Source: Ignavibacteriota bacterium (GTDB lineage: Bacteria; Bacteroidota; Ignavibacteria; Ignavibacteriales; Melioribacteraceae). Taken from it: 64,000 bases of DNA. Positions 42,749 to 51,413 of the stretch are shown piece after piece. A model generated the notes under the pieces. The model was not told the origin of the DNA. It made no database searches and was given only the letters and a program-made list of their open reading frames with translations. The position numbers were made by a program, and so were the translations under genes. The DNA is taken from NCBI GenBank assembly GCA_016716225.1, contig JADJWT010000001.1, positions 3,668,501-3,732,500 of the forward strand. Direction: 5' to 3'. The stretch's first letter is position 1; every line of letters begins with the position of its first letter.

Positions 42749-43422
42749 TTTTCTGTACTTGCTCTTAATTTTACTTTTACGGCTTTGCCGTCTTCAATCT
42801 TAAATATTTTTGCATCGTTTTTTTTCACTAAATCATAATTGTGAGTTGCAAATAAAATTGCAGTTCCTTTATCATTAATATTTTTTAGAATTGCCATTAT
42901 TTCTTCTGAAGTTTTTGGGTCCAAATTTCCGGTTGGTTCATCAGCTAAAATTAGTTTTGGTTCATTTATTATTGCTCTGGCAATTGCAACTCTTTGTTGC
43001 TCTCCACCAGAAAGTTGATTTGGCATATTTTTATATTTATGTTCTAGTCCAACAGCTTTCAGAGCATGCATAATTTTTTCTTTAATCTGTTTTCTCGGAG
43101 TTGCAGTTACATGAAGCACAAATGCTAAATTATTATAAACATTTCTATCTTCCAAAAGTTTAAAATCTTGAAAAACTATTCCCAATTTTTTTCTTAAACT
43201 TGGTAATTGATTTGATTTAATTGTATCTGAGCTAAATTCACCAACTTGTACATAACCCGATTGGGGTAAAATATCCATATAAACTAATTGTAAAAGTGTA
43301 GATTTTCCAACCCCACTTTTACCAATTAAAAATGCAAAATCTTTTTCACTAAGCGATAAATTAAGATTATTAAAAATAGATTGATTTGAATATTTAAATT
43401 CTACATTTGTAAATGTGAGCAT
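42745..43422 (-). CDS. ftsE: ABC transporter ATP-binding protein, FtsE type
   Basis: A 225-aa ATPase: Walker A GKSGVGKST, Q-loop IVFQDFKLL, signature LSGGEQQRVAIARA, Walker B LILADEPTGNLDP, switch His in ATHNYDL. The 'FQDFKLLEDRNVYNNLAF' segment is characteristic of FtsE, the cell-division ATPase that works with FtsX to activate peptidoglycan hydrolases. No ftsX follows, so the symbol is given with reserve. Its ATG overlaps the methyltransferase stop (TAATG). Confidence 0.85.
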   Translation of the reverse strand: MLTFTNVEFKYSNQSIFNNLNLSLSEKDFAFLIGKSGVGKSTLLQLVYMDILPQSGYVQVGEFSSDTIKSNQLPSLRKKLGIVFQDFKLLEDRNVYNNLAFVLHVTATPRKQIKEKIMHALKAVGLEHKYKNMPNQLSGGEQQRVAIARAIINEPKLILADEPTGNLDPKTSEEIMAILKNINDKGTAILFATHNYDLVKKNDAKIFKIEDGKAVKVKLRASTEN

Positions 43423-44144
43423 TATTTTTTCCTTTTTACAATAAACTGAATTCTATCAGATTTCGGCGAACCGTTAATAAAATCAAATGCTTCCAAACAT
43501 TCAGATACATATAAATTATTTGATTCTATAACATCAAAATAATAATAAAAATCATAAATTTTTTGTTTATGTATTTCAGTAATTTGTGTTCCGTCTTTAA
43601 ATTGGAAAATAATTTTATTTTCATGCATTAATGTTTTTTCATCGAATGTGCTAATTTGTTCATACTTAATATTTTTATAAACACCTTTTCTATTTAATTT
43701 TTTTAGATGTTTTAAACTGTTTTTTTTTAAGCTTACATCAAAAATTAAATTGCCATTTTTTGATAATGAATTTTTTATGTTATGAAAAAAAAGATTTAGT
43801 TGATTTTCATCGCAAAGATAATTTATAGAATCAAATGTTGAAAATATAAAATCAAATTTATTTTTAAACGGTAATGAAATCATATTACAGCAAATTTTAT
43901 TAGTGCAATTGGAATTTTGCTTGAGCATCTGAATTGAAATATCACTTACATAAATTTTTTGAAAATGTGTTTGCAGTTCTTGAGAAAGTTTGCAATTTCC
44001 CGATGCTAATTCCAAAGCAATATCCTGCTTGTTTCCAATTGTATTATGAATTTCTTTAATGTATTTTGCCCAAAATTTATAGTCAACCGATTTCATTAAA
44101 TACGCATAAAGTTCTGAGAAGTGAGTATAAGGTTTTGCAATCAT
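43422..44144 (-). CDS. class I SAM-dependent methyltransferase
   Basis: A 240-aa protein with a Rossmann methyltransferase core: motif I ALELASGNCKLSQ, acidic loop IYVSDISIQML, and FDFIFSTFDSINYL for motif IV. The N-terminus (AKPYTHFSELYAYLM) resembles small-molecule or tRNA methyltransferases annotated only generically. Substrate unknown. Translationally coupled on both sides (TAATG overlaps with pdxA and the FtsE-like gene). Confidence 0.8.
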   Translation of the reverse strand: MIAKPYTHFSELYAYLMKSVDYKFWAKYIKEIHNTIGNKQDIALELASGNCKLSQELQTHFQKIYVSDISIQMLKQNSNCTNKICCNMISLPFKNKFDFIFSTFDSINYLCDENQLNLFFHNIKNSLSKNGNLIFDVSLKKNSLKHLKKLNRKGVYKNIKYEQISTFDEKTLMHENKIIFQFKDGTQITEIHKQKIYDFYYYFDVIESNNLYVSECLEAFDFINGSPKSDRIQFIVKRKK

Positions 44145-45121
44145 TAAAAAATTGTATTTCTATTTTTCAAAATTATTTCTGCAAACTTAAATGCGGCAAG
44201 CATACTTTGAGGATTTGCAATTCCTTTGCCGGCAATATCAAATGCAGTTCCATGATCTGGTGAAGTTCTAACAATTGGTAATCCAGCCGTAAAATTTACT
44301 CCGCTGTTAAAATTCATTAATTTGAATGGGATTAAAATTTGATCGTGATATAATCCAATTGTTGCATCAAAATTTTTGTATAAATGATTTCCGAAAAAAG
44401 CATCTGGTACAAATGGTCCAAATAAATATTTAGTTTTTTTTATAAGTGGATTTATAATTTCAATTTCCTCTTTTCCAATTTTACCATTTTCACCAGCGTG
44501 AGGATTTAATCCCAACATTGCAATTTTTGGATTTTTAATTTTAAAATCTGTTTGCAAACTTTTTTGAATTATTTCCGAAATTTCAGAAAGTTTTTTATTT
44601 GTAATTTCTTTCGGAATACTTTTTATTGGGATATGAATTGATGTTAAGCCAGCTTTAATTTTATTGCTGAGAAACATCATTGCGAATTTTTTAACACTAA
44701 AAAAATCAGCTAATAATTCTGTATGTCCGGGAAAATTTATTTTTGCTTTGTGTAAAGCTAATTTGGAAATTGGCGCCGTAATTATTGCTTGAATTAAATT
44801 TTCTTTTGCAAAATTACATGCAGTTATAATTGAATTGTAACAAACTTTTCCCGAAGTTACTGTAGGTTTGCCTAAATCAGAATTTACATGTCCTAAATCA
44901 TATATAAGAACTTTGTTTTTATTCAATTCTGAAAAAATATTTTTCGTAATAATAAAATCAAATTTTGCAGGAATATTTTTAAGAGTTTCAATAAAAATAT
45001 TATGTGGACAAATAAAAATGATTTGCGATTGTTTTCTAGGATTTAATTTGTTGAGAGATTTTATAACAATTTCGGGACCAATACCATTCACATCGCCACA
45101 AGTAAATGCAAACTTTCTCAT
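44144..45121 (-). CDS. pdxA: 4-hydroxythreonine-4-phosphate dehydrogenase
   Basis: A 325-aa NAD-dependent dehydrogenase of pyridoxal-5'-phosphate synthesis. Family motifs: GDVNGIGPEIVIKSL at the N-terminus, the metal-site FPGHTELLA, GLNPHAGENG, LYHDQILIPFK, and the terminal VRTSPDHGTAFDIAGKG. It starts with ATG 3 bp after the GWxTD-like gene. Confidence 0.93.
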   Translation of the reverse strand: MRKFAFTCGDVNGIGPEIVIKSLNKLNPRKQSQIIFICPHNIFIETLKNIPAKFDFIITKNIFSELNKNKVLIYDLGHVNSDLGKPTVTSGKVCYNSIITACNFAKENLIQAIITAPISKLALHKAKINFPGHTELLADFFSVKKFAMMFLSNKIKAGLTSIHIPIKSIPKEITNKKLSEISEIIQKSLQTDFKIKNPKIAMLGLNPHAGENGKIGKEEIEIINPLIKKTKYLFGPFVPDAFFGNHLYKNFDATIGLYHDQILIPFKLMNFNSGVNFTAGLPIVRTSPDHGTAFDIAGKGIANPQSMLAAFKFAEIILKNRNTIF

Positions 45122-45124
45122 ACT

Positions 45125-46363
45125 TTATTTAACTAAAATAAATTTTCCGGTTCCGGTTGTATCTTTAAAGATGAAATCTCTTCCTAACTTTTCATAATTC
45201 CAAACTTCCATTATTTCATTTCTTTCGGAATAATTTCTTTCAATTGAAGTAGGTCTTCCATAAGTTATATAAATTCTTCCACGATCATTTTCTGCACCAT
45301 CATTGGAATTTAAAGATGAAAAATGTTCAATTGCATAATCTGCGCGCAAATAATATTCATTCATTGCATAATTATATTTTATACCATCGGTGGAAAATTT
45401 TGAACTCCAATAATCTTTTAAATTTTGATAATATTTTTCTTCATCCGTAAAAAGTAAGTCTTTTACTACTTCTTCATCTTCAATGTAACTTAAAAGTCTA
45501 ATAGAATATTCCGGGCTTGCAAGTACTTTTGGTTTATTTATCCAAGTAACTTCTAAAGGAAATTTTTCTTTTTGATTGTTATATGAAATTTCTATTTCTG
45601 CCTTTCCTTCATTCAACAATTTTGAAAAATTTGAAATGGAAAAAATATTTTGAGATTTATTTGATTTGTTTTGAGAAACGAAAATTAAATCTTTTTGCTT
45701 AATGAATTTTAATTCTCCATCAAAATAAATTTTTGCTGAATCTTTAATTATCTCTTTATCAAATTGAGTGATTATATAATTTATTTTATTTATGGAAGTA
45801 TCAGTAAAGCTTACAAGCATATCATAGTTATTTGCAGAAAGTGGAATTGAGTTTGAAAAATTTAACAATATATTTTCATTCGAAAATGTTTTATTTTTTT
45901 CAATAAAAATCGGATTATGAATTTTCTTTTCATTTAATTTTTCAACATTTATTTTGTATGGCGGAAGATCAATTTGTCCATCAACTCCTTCGATAAGTAA
46001 ATTAATATTGAGATTATATTTGCCGGGAAGGATTTCAAATTCAATCATATCTTGATAATAGATTGAATTTTTCTTTGTCATTTCATAATCGGAAGTTTGG
46101 GCAATTGAAGTTTTTATTTCACGTAAAATAAAAAGTGTGGAATCATAAAATTCAATTGATATAGAAAATTTGGATTCGTAAATATCCTCAACTTTTGTAA
46201 ATAGCAAAACATTGTAAGGAATTTTATAAGTTAAAAATTCTTTTTGATTTCCATCAACAATTAGTGAATGATGTTCAAGAAATACCGGAATTTTTTTTTC
46301 TTTTTCTTGTGAATAAACTGCAAAATTTATAATTAGAAATAAAACAAAAATTCTTGTCTTCAA
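45125..46363 (-). CDS. GWxTD-domain-like exported protein
   Basis: About 412 residues with a signal peptide (MKTRIFVLFLIINFAVYSQ). The C-terminal 130 residues match the GWxTD region typical of Ignavibacteria, Chlorobi and relatives: LLFTDEEKYYQNLKDYWSS, NEYYLRADYAIEHF, NDRGRIYITYGRPTSIER, MEVWNYEKLG. The namesake GWxTD itself is absent (the segment reads SNDGAENDRG). The start is set at the TTG with AGG 6 nt upstream, giving a good signal peptide; a GTG 24 nt earlier is the alternative. Function unknown, probably envelope. Confidence 0.8.
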   Translation of the reverse strand: MKTRIFVLFLIINFAVYSQEKEKKIPVFLEHHSLIVDGNQKEFLTYKIPYNVLLFTKVEDIYESKFSISIEFYDSTLFILREIKTSIAQTSDYEMTKKNSIYYQDMIEFEILPGKYNLNINLLIEGVDGQIDLPPYKINVEKLNEKKIHNPIFIEKNKTFSNENILLNFSNSIPLSANNYDMLVSFTDTSINKINYIITQFDKEIIKDSAKIYFDGELKFIKQKDLIFVSQNKSNKSQNIFSISNFSKLLNEGKAEIEISYNNQKEKFPLEVTWINKPKVLASPEYSIRLLSYIEDEEVVKDLLFTDEEKYYQNLKDYWSSKFSTDGIKYNYAMNEYYLRADYAIEHFSSLNSNDGAENDRGRIYITYGRPTSIERNYSERNEIMEVWNYEKLGRDFIFKDTTGTGKFILVK

Positions 46364-46411
46364 TTTTTTCCTAACTTTTAAGTTCACTAATTGACTTTAA
46401 TTTCAGTAAAA

Positions 46412-47665
46412 TTAACTATTCATACTTTGCAAAAACTCTTTATTATTTTTTGTACCGCGCATTTTATCTAATAAGAAGTCCATAGCTTCAATAGTATCAT
46501 AATTACTTAAAAGTTTTCTTAAAATCCATACCTTATTTAATTCCTCTTCGGTCATAAGCAATTCTTCTTTTCTTGTACCGGACTTATTAACATCAAACGC
46601 CGGGAAAATTCTTCTATCGGAGAGCGCACGATCAAGTACAATTTCCAAGTTTCCGGTTCCTTTAAATTCTTCAAAAATTACTTCATCCATTCTGCTTCCG
46701 GTATCAATTAAAGCAGTTGCAAGAATTGTTAAACTTCCTCCGTCTTCAATATTTCTTGCGGCTCCAAAAAATCTTTTAGGTTTATGCAATGCATTTGAAT
46801 CAACACCACCGGATAAAATTCTTCCGCTATGAGGTTGAGTTGTATTGTGGGCTCTTGCTAGTCGTGTAATACTATCTAATAAAATTACAACATCATCTCC
46901 GGCTTCAACCATTCTCTTAGCTTTTTCAATAACCATGTTTGCTACTTGGACATGTCTTTCCGGCGGTTCATCAAATGTTGAACTTATTACTTCTGCTTGC
47001 ACCGATCTCTGCATATCCGTAACTTCTTCGGGACGTTCATCTATAAGTAACATAATTAATTTTACTTCGGGATGATTTCTTGTAATTGAGTTTGCAATTT
47101 TTTGAAGCAAAACAGTTTTACCAGTTTTTGGAGGAGATACAATTAATCCTCTTTGACCTTTTCCGGTTGGAGCTAATAAATCCATAATTCGCATAGAATA
47201 TTCACCGGGTGCAGATTCCAATTTTATTCTCTTTGTAGGATAAAGCGGAGTTAAATTATCAAAAAGTGTTCTACCTCTAATTTCCTCCGGATCTTTTCCA
47301 TTAACAGCTTCAACTCTTAGAAGTGCAAAAAACCTTTCGCCTTCTTTTGGCGGACGAACTTGACCGCTTACATGATCGCCGGTTCTTAAACTGAATCTCT
47401 TAATTTGAGACGGCGAAACGTAAATATCATCCGGGGATGGAAGATAATTATAATCTGATGATCTTAAAAATCCATAACCATCAGCTAAAACTTCCAACAC
47501 ACCTTGAGAAAATGTGAGTCCGTCTTTTTTAGTTTGTGCTTCTAAGATTTTAAAAATTAATTCTTGTTTCCTTAAATCATTAACGCCGGTTAAACTGTAT
47601 TCTTTGGCTATTTGAAGTAAGTCAACAATTTTTTTAGACTTTAAGGTGGAAATATCCATTGGCAT
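46412..47665 (-). CDS. rho: transcription termination factor Rho
   Basis: A 417-aa hexameric RNA helicase. N-terminal Rho domain (KIVDLLQIAKEYSLTGVNDLRK), cold-shock RNA-binding domain (GYGFLRSSDYNYLPSPDDIYVSPSQI), Walker A SPPKTGKTVLL (~178-188), Walker B VVILLDSITRLARA, and GGVDSNALHKPKRFFGAARN with the Q/R-loop regions. A 155-bp leader separates it from folC upstream; no hairpin stands out there. Confidence 0.97.
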   Translation of the reverse strand: MPMDISTLKSKKIVDLLQIAKEYSLTGVNDLRKQELIFKILEAQTKKDGLTFSQGVLEVLADGYGFLRSSDYNYLPSPDDIYVSPSQIKRFSLRTGDHVSGQVRPPKEGERFFALLRVEAVNGKDPEEIRGRTLFDNLTPLYPTKRIKLESAPGEYSMRIMDLLAPTGKGQRGLIVSPPKTGKTVLLQKIANSITRNHPEVKLIMLLIDERPEEVTDMQRSVQAEVISSTFDEPPERHVQVANMVIEKAKRMVEAGDDVVILLDSITRLARAHNTTQPHSGRILSGGVDSNALHKPKRFFGAARNIEDGGSLTILATALIDTGSRMDEVIFEEFKGTGNLEIVLDRALSDRRIFPAFDVNKSGTRKEELLMTEEELNKVWILRKLLSNYDTIEAMDFLLDKMRGTKNNKEFLQSMNS

Positions 47666-47820
47666 AAGAACCTACTAATTTTGTTTTAACATGAAAAATA
47701 ATTTTTGACAAGATTTATTTTGGGGTTTTTGAAAAAATTTATGAATTATTAAATTATGAATTAACTGAATGGACCAAGAGGTACATTCAAAAATAAAATT
47801 TATTCGGTTATAAAGTCAAG

Positions 47821-49083
47821 TTATTTTTTTAAAAGCTTCAATTTAATTTCACCCAACAAATACATGCTTCCTAAAACAACTAGACAATTATCAGAATTAT
47901 TCCTTGAATTAAAAAATTTTGCAATAATTTTTTCCGGATATTTGCTAATACTTACATCCATATTTAGTGATTTAGCAATTACGGATAATACATTTGCCTT
48001 TTCACCTCGTTCATTATTAACTTCTGTAATAAAAACTTTATCAAAATATGGTTTCAGTTGGGATAGCATTTTTTCATTATCTTTATCATTCAAAGCACCA
48101 TAAATCAATTTTCGGTTTTTAAAACTCAAAAATTCTTTTTTAAATTGCTTTACGAAAGATTTAACACCTTCTAAATTGTGAGCTGAATCAAAAATTACTT
48201 GTGGATTTTCAGAAAATCTTTCATATCTGCATTGTAAACCGGAGTTGATAATAACATTATCGAGACCAATTTGAATTTCTTTAAATTCTAATTTTGGAAT
48301 TATTTTTTCAAGACTTTTTATTGCTAATCCAGCATTATAATATTGATGCGTTCCGGATAAGTTTTTAATTTCAAATTTAATAAATTCATTTTTCGTTTTT
48401 AATGTAAAATGATTTTTGTAAACTTTAATCTCATCTTGAATATCAATCAAAATTGATTTTTTTTCATTTGCAATTTTTGAAATTACATTCTTTGCAGATT
48501 TAGGAATTTTTCCTATTACAATTGGAATTCTATTTTTAATTATTCCCGCTTTCTCAAAAGCAATTTTAGAATATGAATTCCCTAAAATATTTGTATGTTC
48601 TAAACTTATACTCGTAATTATTGAAATCAGTGGATTGATAACATTTGTTGAATCTAATCTTCCGCCAAGTCCGGTTTCAATTACTGCAAAATCAACTTTT
48701 TGTTTAGCGAAATATTGAAATGCTAAAGCCGTTGTAATTTCAAAAAATGTAGGTTGCTCTTTATCAATAAATTTTTTATTTGCATTAAGGAATTTTAAAA
48801 TTTCACTATCACTAATTTCATTTCCATTTATTCTAATTCTTTCATTGAATCTAACAAAATGCGGCGAAGTATACAATCCAACTTTAAAGCCATGTTCTTG
48901 TAAAATACTTGCGATAAATGAACATGTACTTCCCTTTCCATTTGATCCGGCAACATGAATAGATTTAAATTCATTTTGGGGATTTCCAATATGATTTAGT
49001 AAATGGATTGTTTTTTCCAATCCCAATTTTACATGAAATTGTTTAAGTGAAAAAATTTTTTCTAAAGCTAAATCAATGTTCAT
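47821..49083 (-). CDS. folC: folylpolyglutamate synthase / dihydrofolate synthase
   Basis: A 420-aa Mur-ligase-family ATPase adding glutamate to folates. Signature segments: VAGSNGKGSTCSFIASIL (P-loop), GLYTSPHFVRFNERIRING, VDFAVIETGLGGRLDSTNV, TSISLEHTNILG, and C-terminal VIFDSAHNLEGV. Its ATG overlaps the pyrD stop by 4 bp (ATGA), so translation is coupled. Confidence 0.94.
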   Translation of the reverse strand: MNIDLALEKIFSLKQFHVKLGLEKTIHLLNHIGNPQNEFKSIHVAGSNGKGSTCSFIASILQEHGFKVGLYTSPHFVRFNERIRINGNEISDSEILKFLNANKKFIDKEQPTFFEITTALAFQYFAKQKVDFAVIETGLGGRLDSTNVINPLISIITSISLEHTNILGNSYSKIAFEKAGIIKNRIPIVIGKIPKSAKNVISKIANEKKSILIDIQDEIKVYKNHFTLKTKNEFIKFEIKNLSGTHQYYNAGLAIKSLEKIIPKLEFKEIQIGLDNVIINSGLQCRYERFSENPQVIFDSAHNLEGVKSFVKQFKKEFLSFKNRKLIYGALNDKDNEKMLSQLKPYFDKVFITEVNNERGEKANVLSVIAKSLNMDVSISKYPEKIIAKFFNSRNNSDNCLVVLGSMYLLGEIKLKLLKK

Positions 49084-50000
49084 TCGAGTATGCGTGAAGA
49101 AATTAAATCCGAAATTTTATTTAGTGAAGTTTGTTTGCAGAAATTTATCAACCCATCAATTATTTCAATACTCGCTTTGGGATTTATAAAATTAACAGTT
49201 CCCAATTGAACTGCTGAAGCTCCAACAATCATAAATTCAACAACGTCATTCCAATCCATAATTCCGCCAATACCAATAATTGGTATATCAACATTTCTGC
49301 TGATCTCCAAAACTTTTGCTAAAGCAACTGGTTTAATTGCCGGTCCAGAAAGTCCACCGGTTATATTTTTTATTTTTGGCTTTCTTGTATAAATATTAAA
49401 TGATGTTCCCACCAAAGTGTTTATTGCTGAAACTGCATCGCCGTCTTCTTTTTTTACAACTTTTGCAAACTCAAAAATATTTGATGTATTTGGCGAGAGC
49501 TTTATAATTAACGGTTTTGAAGTTTTTGCTCTAACTTTTTTAGTAATTTTACCAACCATGTTTATATCATTTCCAAAAATCAATCCGCCTTCTCTAACAT
49601 TTGGACACGAAACGTTAATTTCAAATCCTTTTATACTTTCTTGCGAATCTAAAATTTCAACGCACTCAACATATTCTTCAATTGAACTTGCTGCAATATT
49701 GCATATTAATGTTGAGTTTAATTTTTCTAAAAAAGGAATTTTTGTTTTTATAAATTCTTCAACGCCGACATTTGTCAATCCAATTGCATTCAGCATTCCG
49801 GAAGGTGTTTCAGTAATTCGCTGAGGTGGATTTCCCTTACGGGGCTTAAGCGAAATTGATTTTGTAATAATTGCACCGACCTGACTCAAGTCAATAAATT
49901 CTGATATTTCATTACCATAGCCAACAGTGCCGGAAGCAAGCATAATTGGATTTTTTAATTTTAGCGAACCAACATTCACAGATAAATCAATTTCGCTCAT
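49080..50000 (-). CDS. pyrD: dihydroorotate dehydrogenase, catalytic subunit (class 1B)
   Basis: A 306-aa FMN enzyme oxidising dihydroorotate to orotate. Motifs: KNPIMLASGTVGYG, KSISLKPRKGNPPQRITETPSG in part, NAIGLTNVG, EINVSCPNVREGG with the catalytic Cys, IIKLSPNTSNI, and IGIGGIMDWNDVVEF. Class 1B enzymes need a PyrK partner, encoded directly upstream with a 4-bp overlap. Confidence 0.94.
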   Translation of the reverse strand: MSEIDLSVNVGSLKLKNPIMLASGTVGYGNEISEFIDLSQVGAIITKSISLKPRKGNPPQRITETPSGMLNAIGLTNVGVEEFIKTKIPFLEKLNSTLICNIAASSIEEYVECVEILDSQESIKGFEINVSCPNVREGGLIFGNDINMVGKITKKVRAKTSKPLIIKLSPNTSNIFEFAKVVKKEDGDAVSAINTLVGTSFNIYTRKPKIKNITGGLSGPAIKPVALAKVLEISRNVDIPIIGIGGIMDWNDVVEFMIVGASAVQLGTVNFINPKASIEIIDGLINFCKQTSLNKISDLISSRILE

Positions 50001-50752
50001 ATCACAATATCTCGAATGTTAAAAATTGGACCATCTTTACAAATCAATTTATATGAATCGGAATTTTTATGTTCAGTTGGGCAACCTTGACAAATTCCAA
50101 AACCACATGCCATTGCTGATTCCATCGAAACTTCACATAAAATATTTTTATCACTCAGATATTTTTGTAATGCTCTAAACATGGCATTTGGTCCACAAGC
50201 GAAAATTTTTGTTTTTTCGAATTCCAAATTTTTTAATTCTTCATCAAGTAAATCAATCACATTTCCCTTAATTCCAATTGTGCCATCTTCTGATGAATAC
50301 AATACATTTTTCAATCCAAAATTATGTGCTTCAATTTTTGTTCTTACACCAAACAAAACTTTATAATTTTTATTAGGAATTTGTTTAATCATAAATGGAA
50401 ACGGTGCAATGCCAATTCCGCCGCCGATTAAAATTAAATTCTCAAAATCATCTTGAAGATTAAAACTATTTCCAAGTGGACCAAGTAAATTTATTTTTTC
50501 ATCAATTTTTTTTTGAGATAAAATTTGTGTCCCTTCGCCAACAATTTTGTACATGAAGAAAATTTTATTTCCTTGAACATCGGAAATACTGAAAGGTCTA
50601 CGTAAAAGTGGAAAATAATTTTCTGAGACTTGAATATTAAAAAACTGTCCGGGTTTTAAATCATCAACTTTTTGATTTGATTCAACTCCAATCACAAAAG
50701 TGTTTTCCGCAATTTTTATATTTGAATAAATTTTAAAATCTTCTATAAACAC
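49997..50752 (-). CDS. pyrK: dihydroorotate dehydrogenase electron-transfer subunit
   Basis: A 251-aa FAD/2Fe-2S protein passing electrons from PyrD to NAD+. FAD-binding RRPFSISDV, NAD-binding LIGGGIGIAPFPFM, and the iron-sulfur cluster Cys pattern CGFGICQGC with a further Cys in KLICKDGPIF. It starts with GTG, with GAG about 7 nt upstream. It lies 18 bp after rpiB and overlaps pyrD by 4 bp. Confidence 0.93.
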   Translation of the reverse strand: MFIEDFKIYSNIKIAENTFVIGVESNQKVDDLKPGQFFNIQVSENYFPLLRRPFSISDVQGNKIFFMYKIVGEGTQILSQKKIDEKINLLGPLGNSFNLQDDFENLILIGGGIGIAPFPFMIKQIPNKNYKVLFGVRTKIEAHNFGLKNVLYSSEDGTIGIKGNVIDLLDEELKNLEFEKTKIFACGPNAMFRALQKYLSDKNILCEVSMESAMACGFGICQGCPTEHKNSDSYKLICKDGPIFNIRDIVI

Positions 50753-50770
50753 AAGTTTCTCATCTTAAAA

Positions 50771-51214
50771 TTATTTTGAATATTTATTCTCAACATCTGT
50801 AATTTTATTTAATCTTTTTTGATGACGTTCGCCCAAAAAATTACTTGAAAACCAAGTATTTAAAATTGATTTAATTGTTTCCTCGCCTAATGTTTTTGCA
50901 CCTAAAACAAGTATATTAGAATTATTGTGTTCTCTTGAACTTTTCGCAGAAAATTCATTGTAACAAGTTGCTGCTCTAATTCCGGGAATTTTATTTGCCG
51001 TAATTGCTGAAGGAATTCCGGTTGCATCAATTAAAATTCCAAAATCAACATTTCCTTTTTTTATTTCTTCGGCAACCTTTATTGCAAAATCCGGATAATC
51101 GCAAGAGTTTTCATCATTTGTTCCAACATCAATAATTTCATATCCATCTTTGCTTAATATTGAAATTAAAGTTTGTTTAGTTTTAAACCCGGTGTGATCA
51201 CATCCAATTGCCAA
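50771..51214 (-). CDS. rpiB: ribose-5-phosphate isomerase B (core domain)
   Basis: Isomerises ribose-5-P and ribulose-5-P. RpiB marks: AIGCDHTGFKTKQ, the entry EIIDVGTNDENSCDYPDFA, GILIDATGIPSAITANKIPGIRAATC (a Thr where many members have the catalytic Cys of GTG), and SREHNNSNILVLGAKTLG. The TTG at 51214 is only a formal start: it lies mid-domain in an open frame that continues upstream for another ~66 codons without ATG. See the entry at 51215-51411. It lies between manC and pyrK on the same strand. Confidence 0.85.
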   Translation of the reverse strand: MAIGCDHTGFKTKQTLISILSKDGYEIIDVGTNDENSCDYPDFAIKVAEEIKKGNVDFGILIDATGIPSAITANKIPGIRAATCYNEFSAKSSREHNNSNILVLGAKTLGEETIKSILNTWFSSNFLGERHQKRLNKITDVENKYSK

Positions 51215-51411
51215 TTTAACTTTACAATCTTTTTTTTGTGAGGAATCTGCGATTGATTTACTAAAATCAATTTTTATTAGTTCAATAGAATTTTCTTTTA
51301 TTTTATCTTTTGCAGCCGGAGTAAAAATTTCATTACCGGAAACTTCTAATTTGAATTTACCTTTTCGTAAAAGATTAATAATTTCAATTTCGGTAATTAA
51401 TTTTTATTCAT
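51215..51411 (-). other. N-terminal extension of rpiB interrupted by a one-base frameshift near its ATG
   Basis: The rpiB frame stays open to about 51403 and encodes ITEIEIINLLRKGKFKLEV and NEIFTPAAKDKIKE. This is a helical 'TEE..LRKGK...ITPAA+D' type module known at the N-terminus of RpiB homologues and of microcompartment-associated proteins. An ATG at 51411, 2 nt after the manC stop, is out of frame and reads into TAA after four codons. One extra A in the run of five A's (51401-51405) would join it to the frame as MNKKLITEIE. Either a homopolymer sequencing error or a true frameshift. Confidence 0.65.
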
Positions 51412-51413
51412 TT

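Noticed and set aside
49417..49824. 135-codon plus-strand open frame
   Set aside because: It is antisense to pyrD, which has full family motifs; the antisense frame has no recognisable domain or ribosome-binding site. The same judgement applies to most other short frames opposite strong genes.
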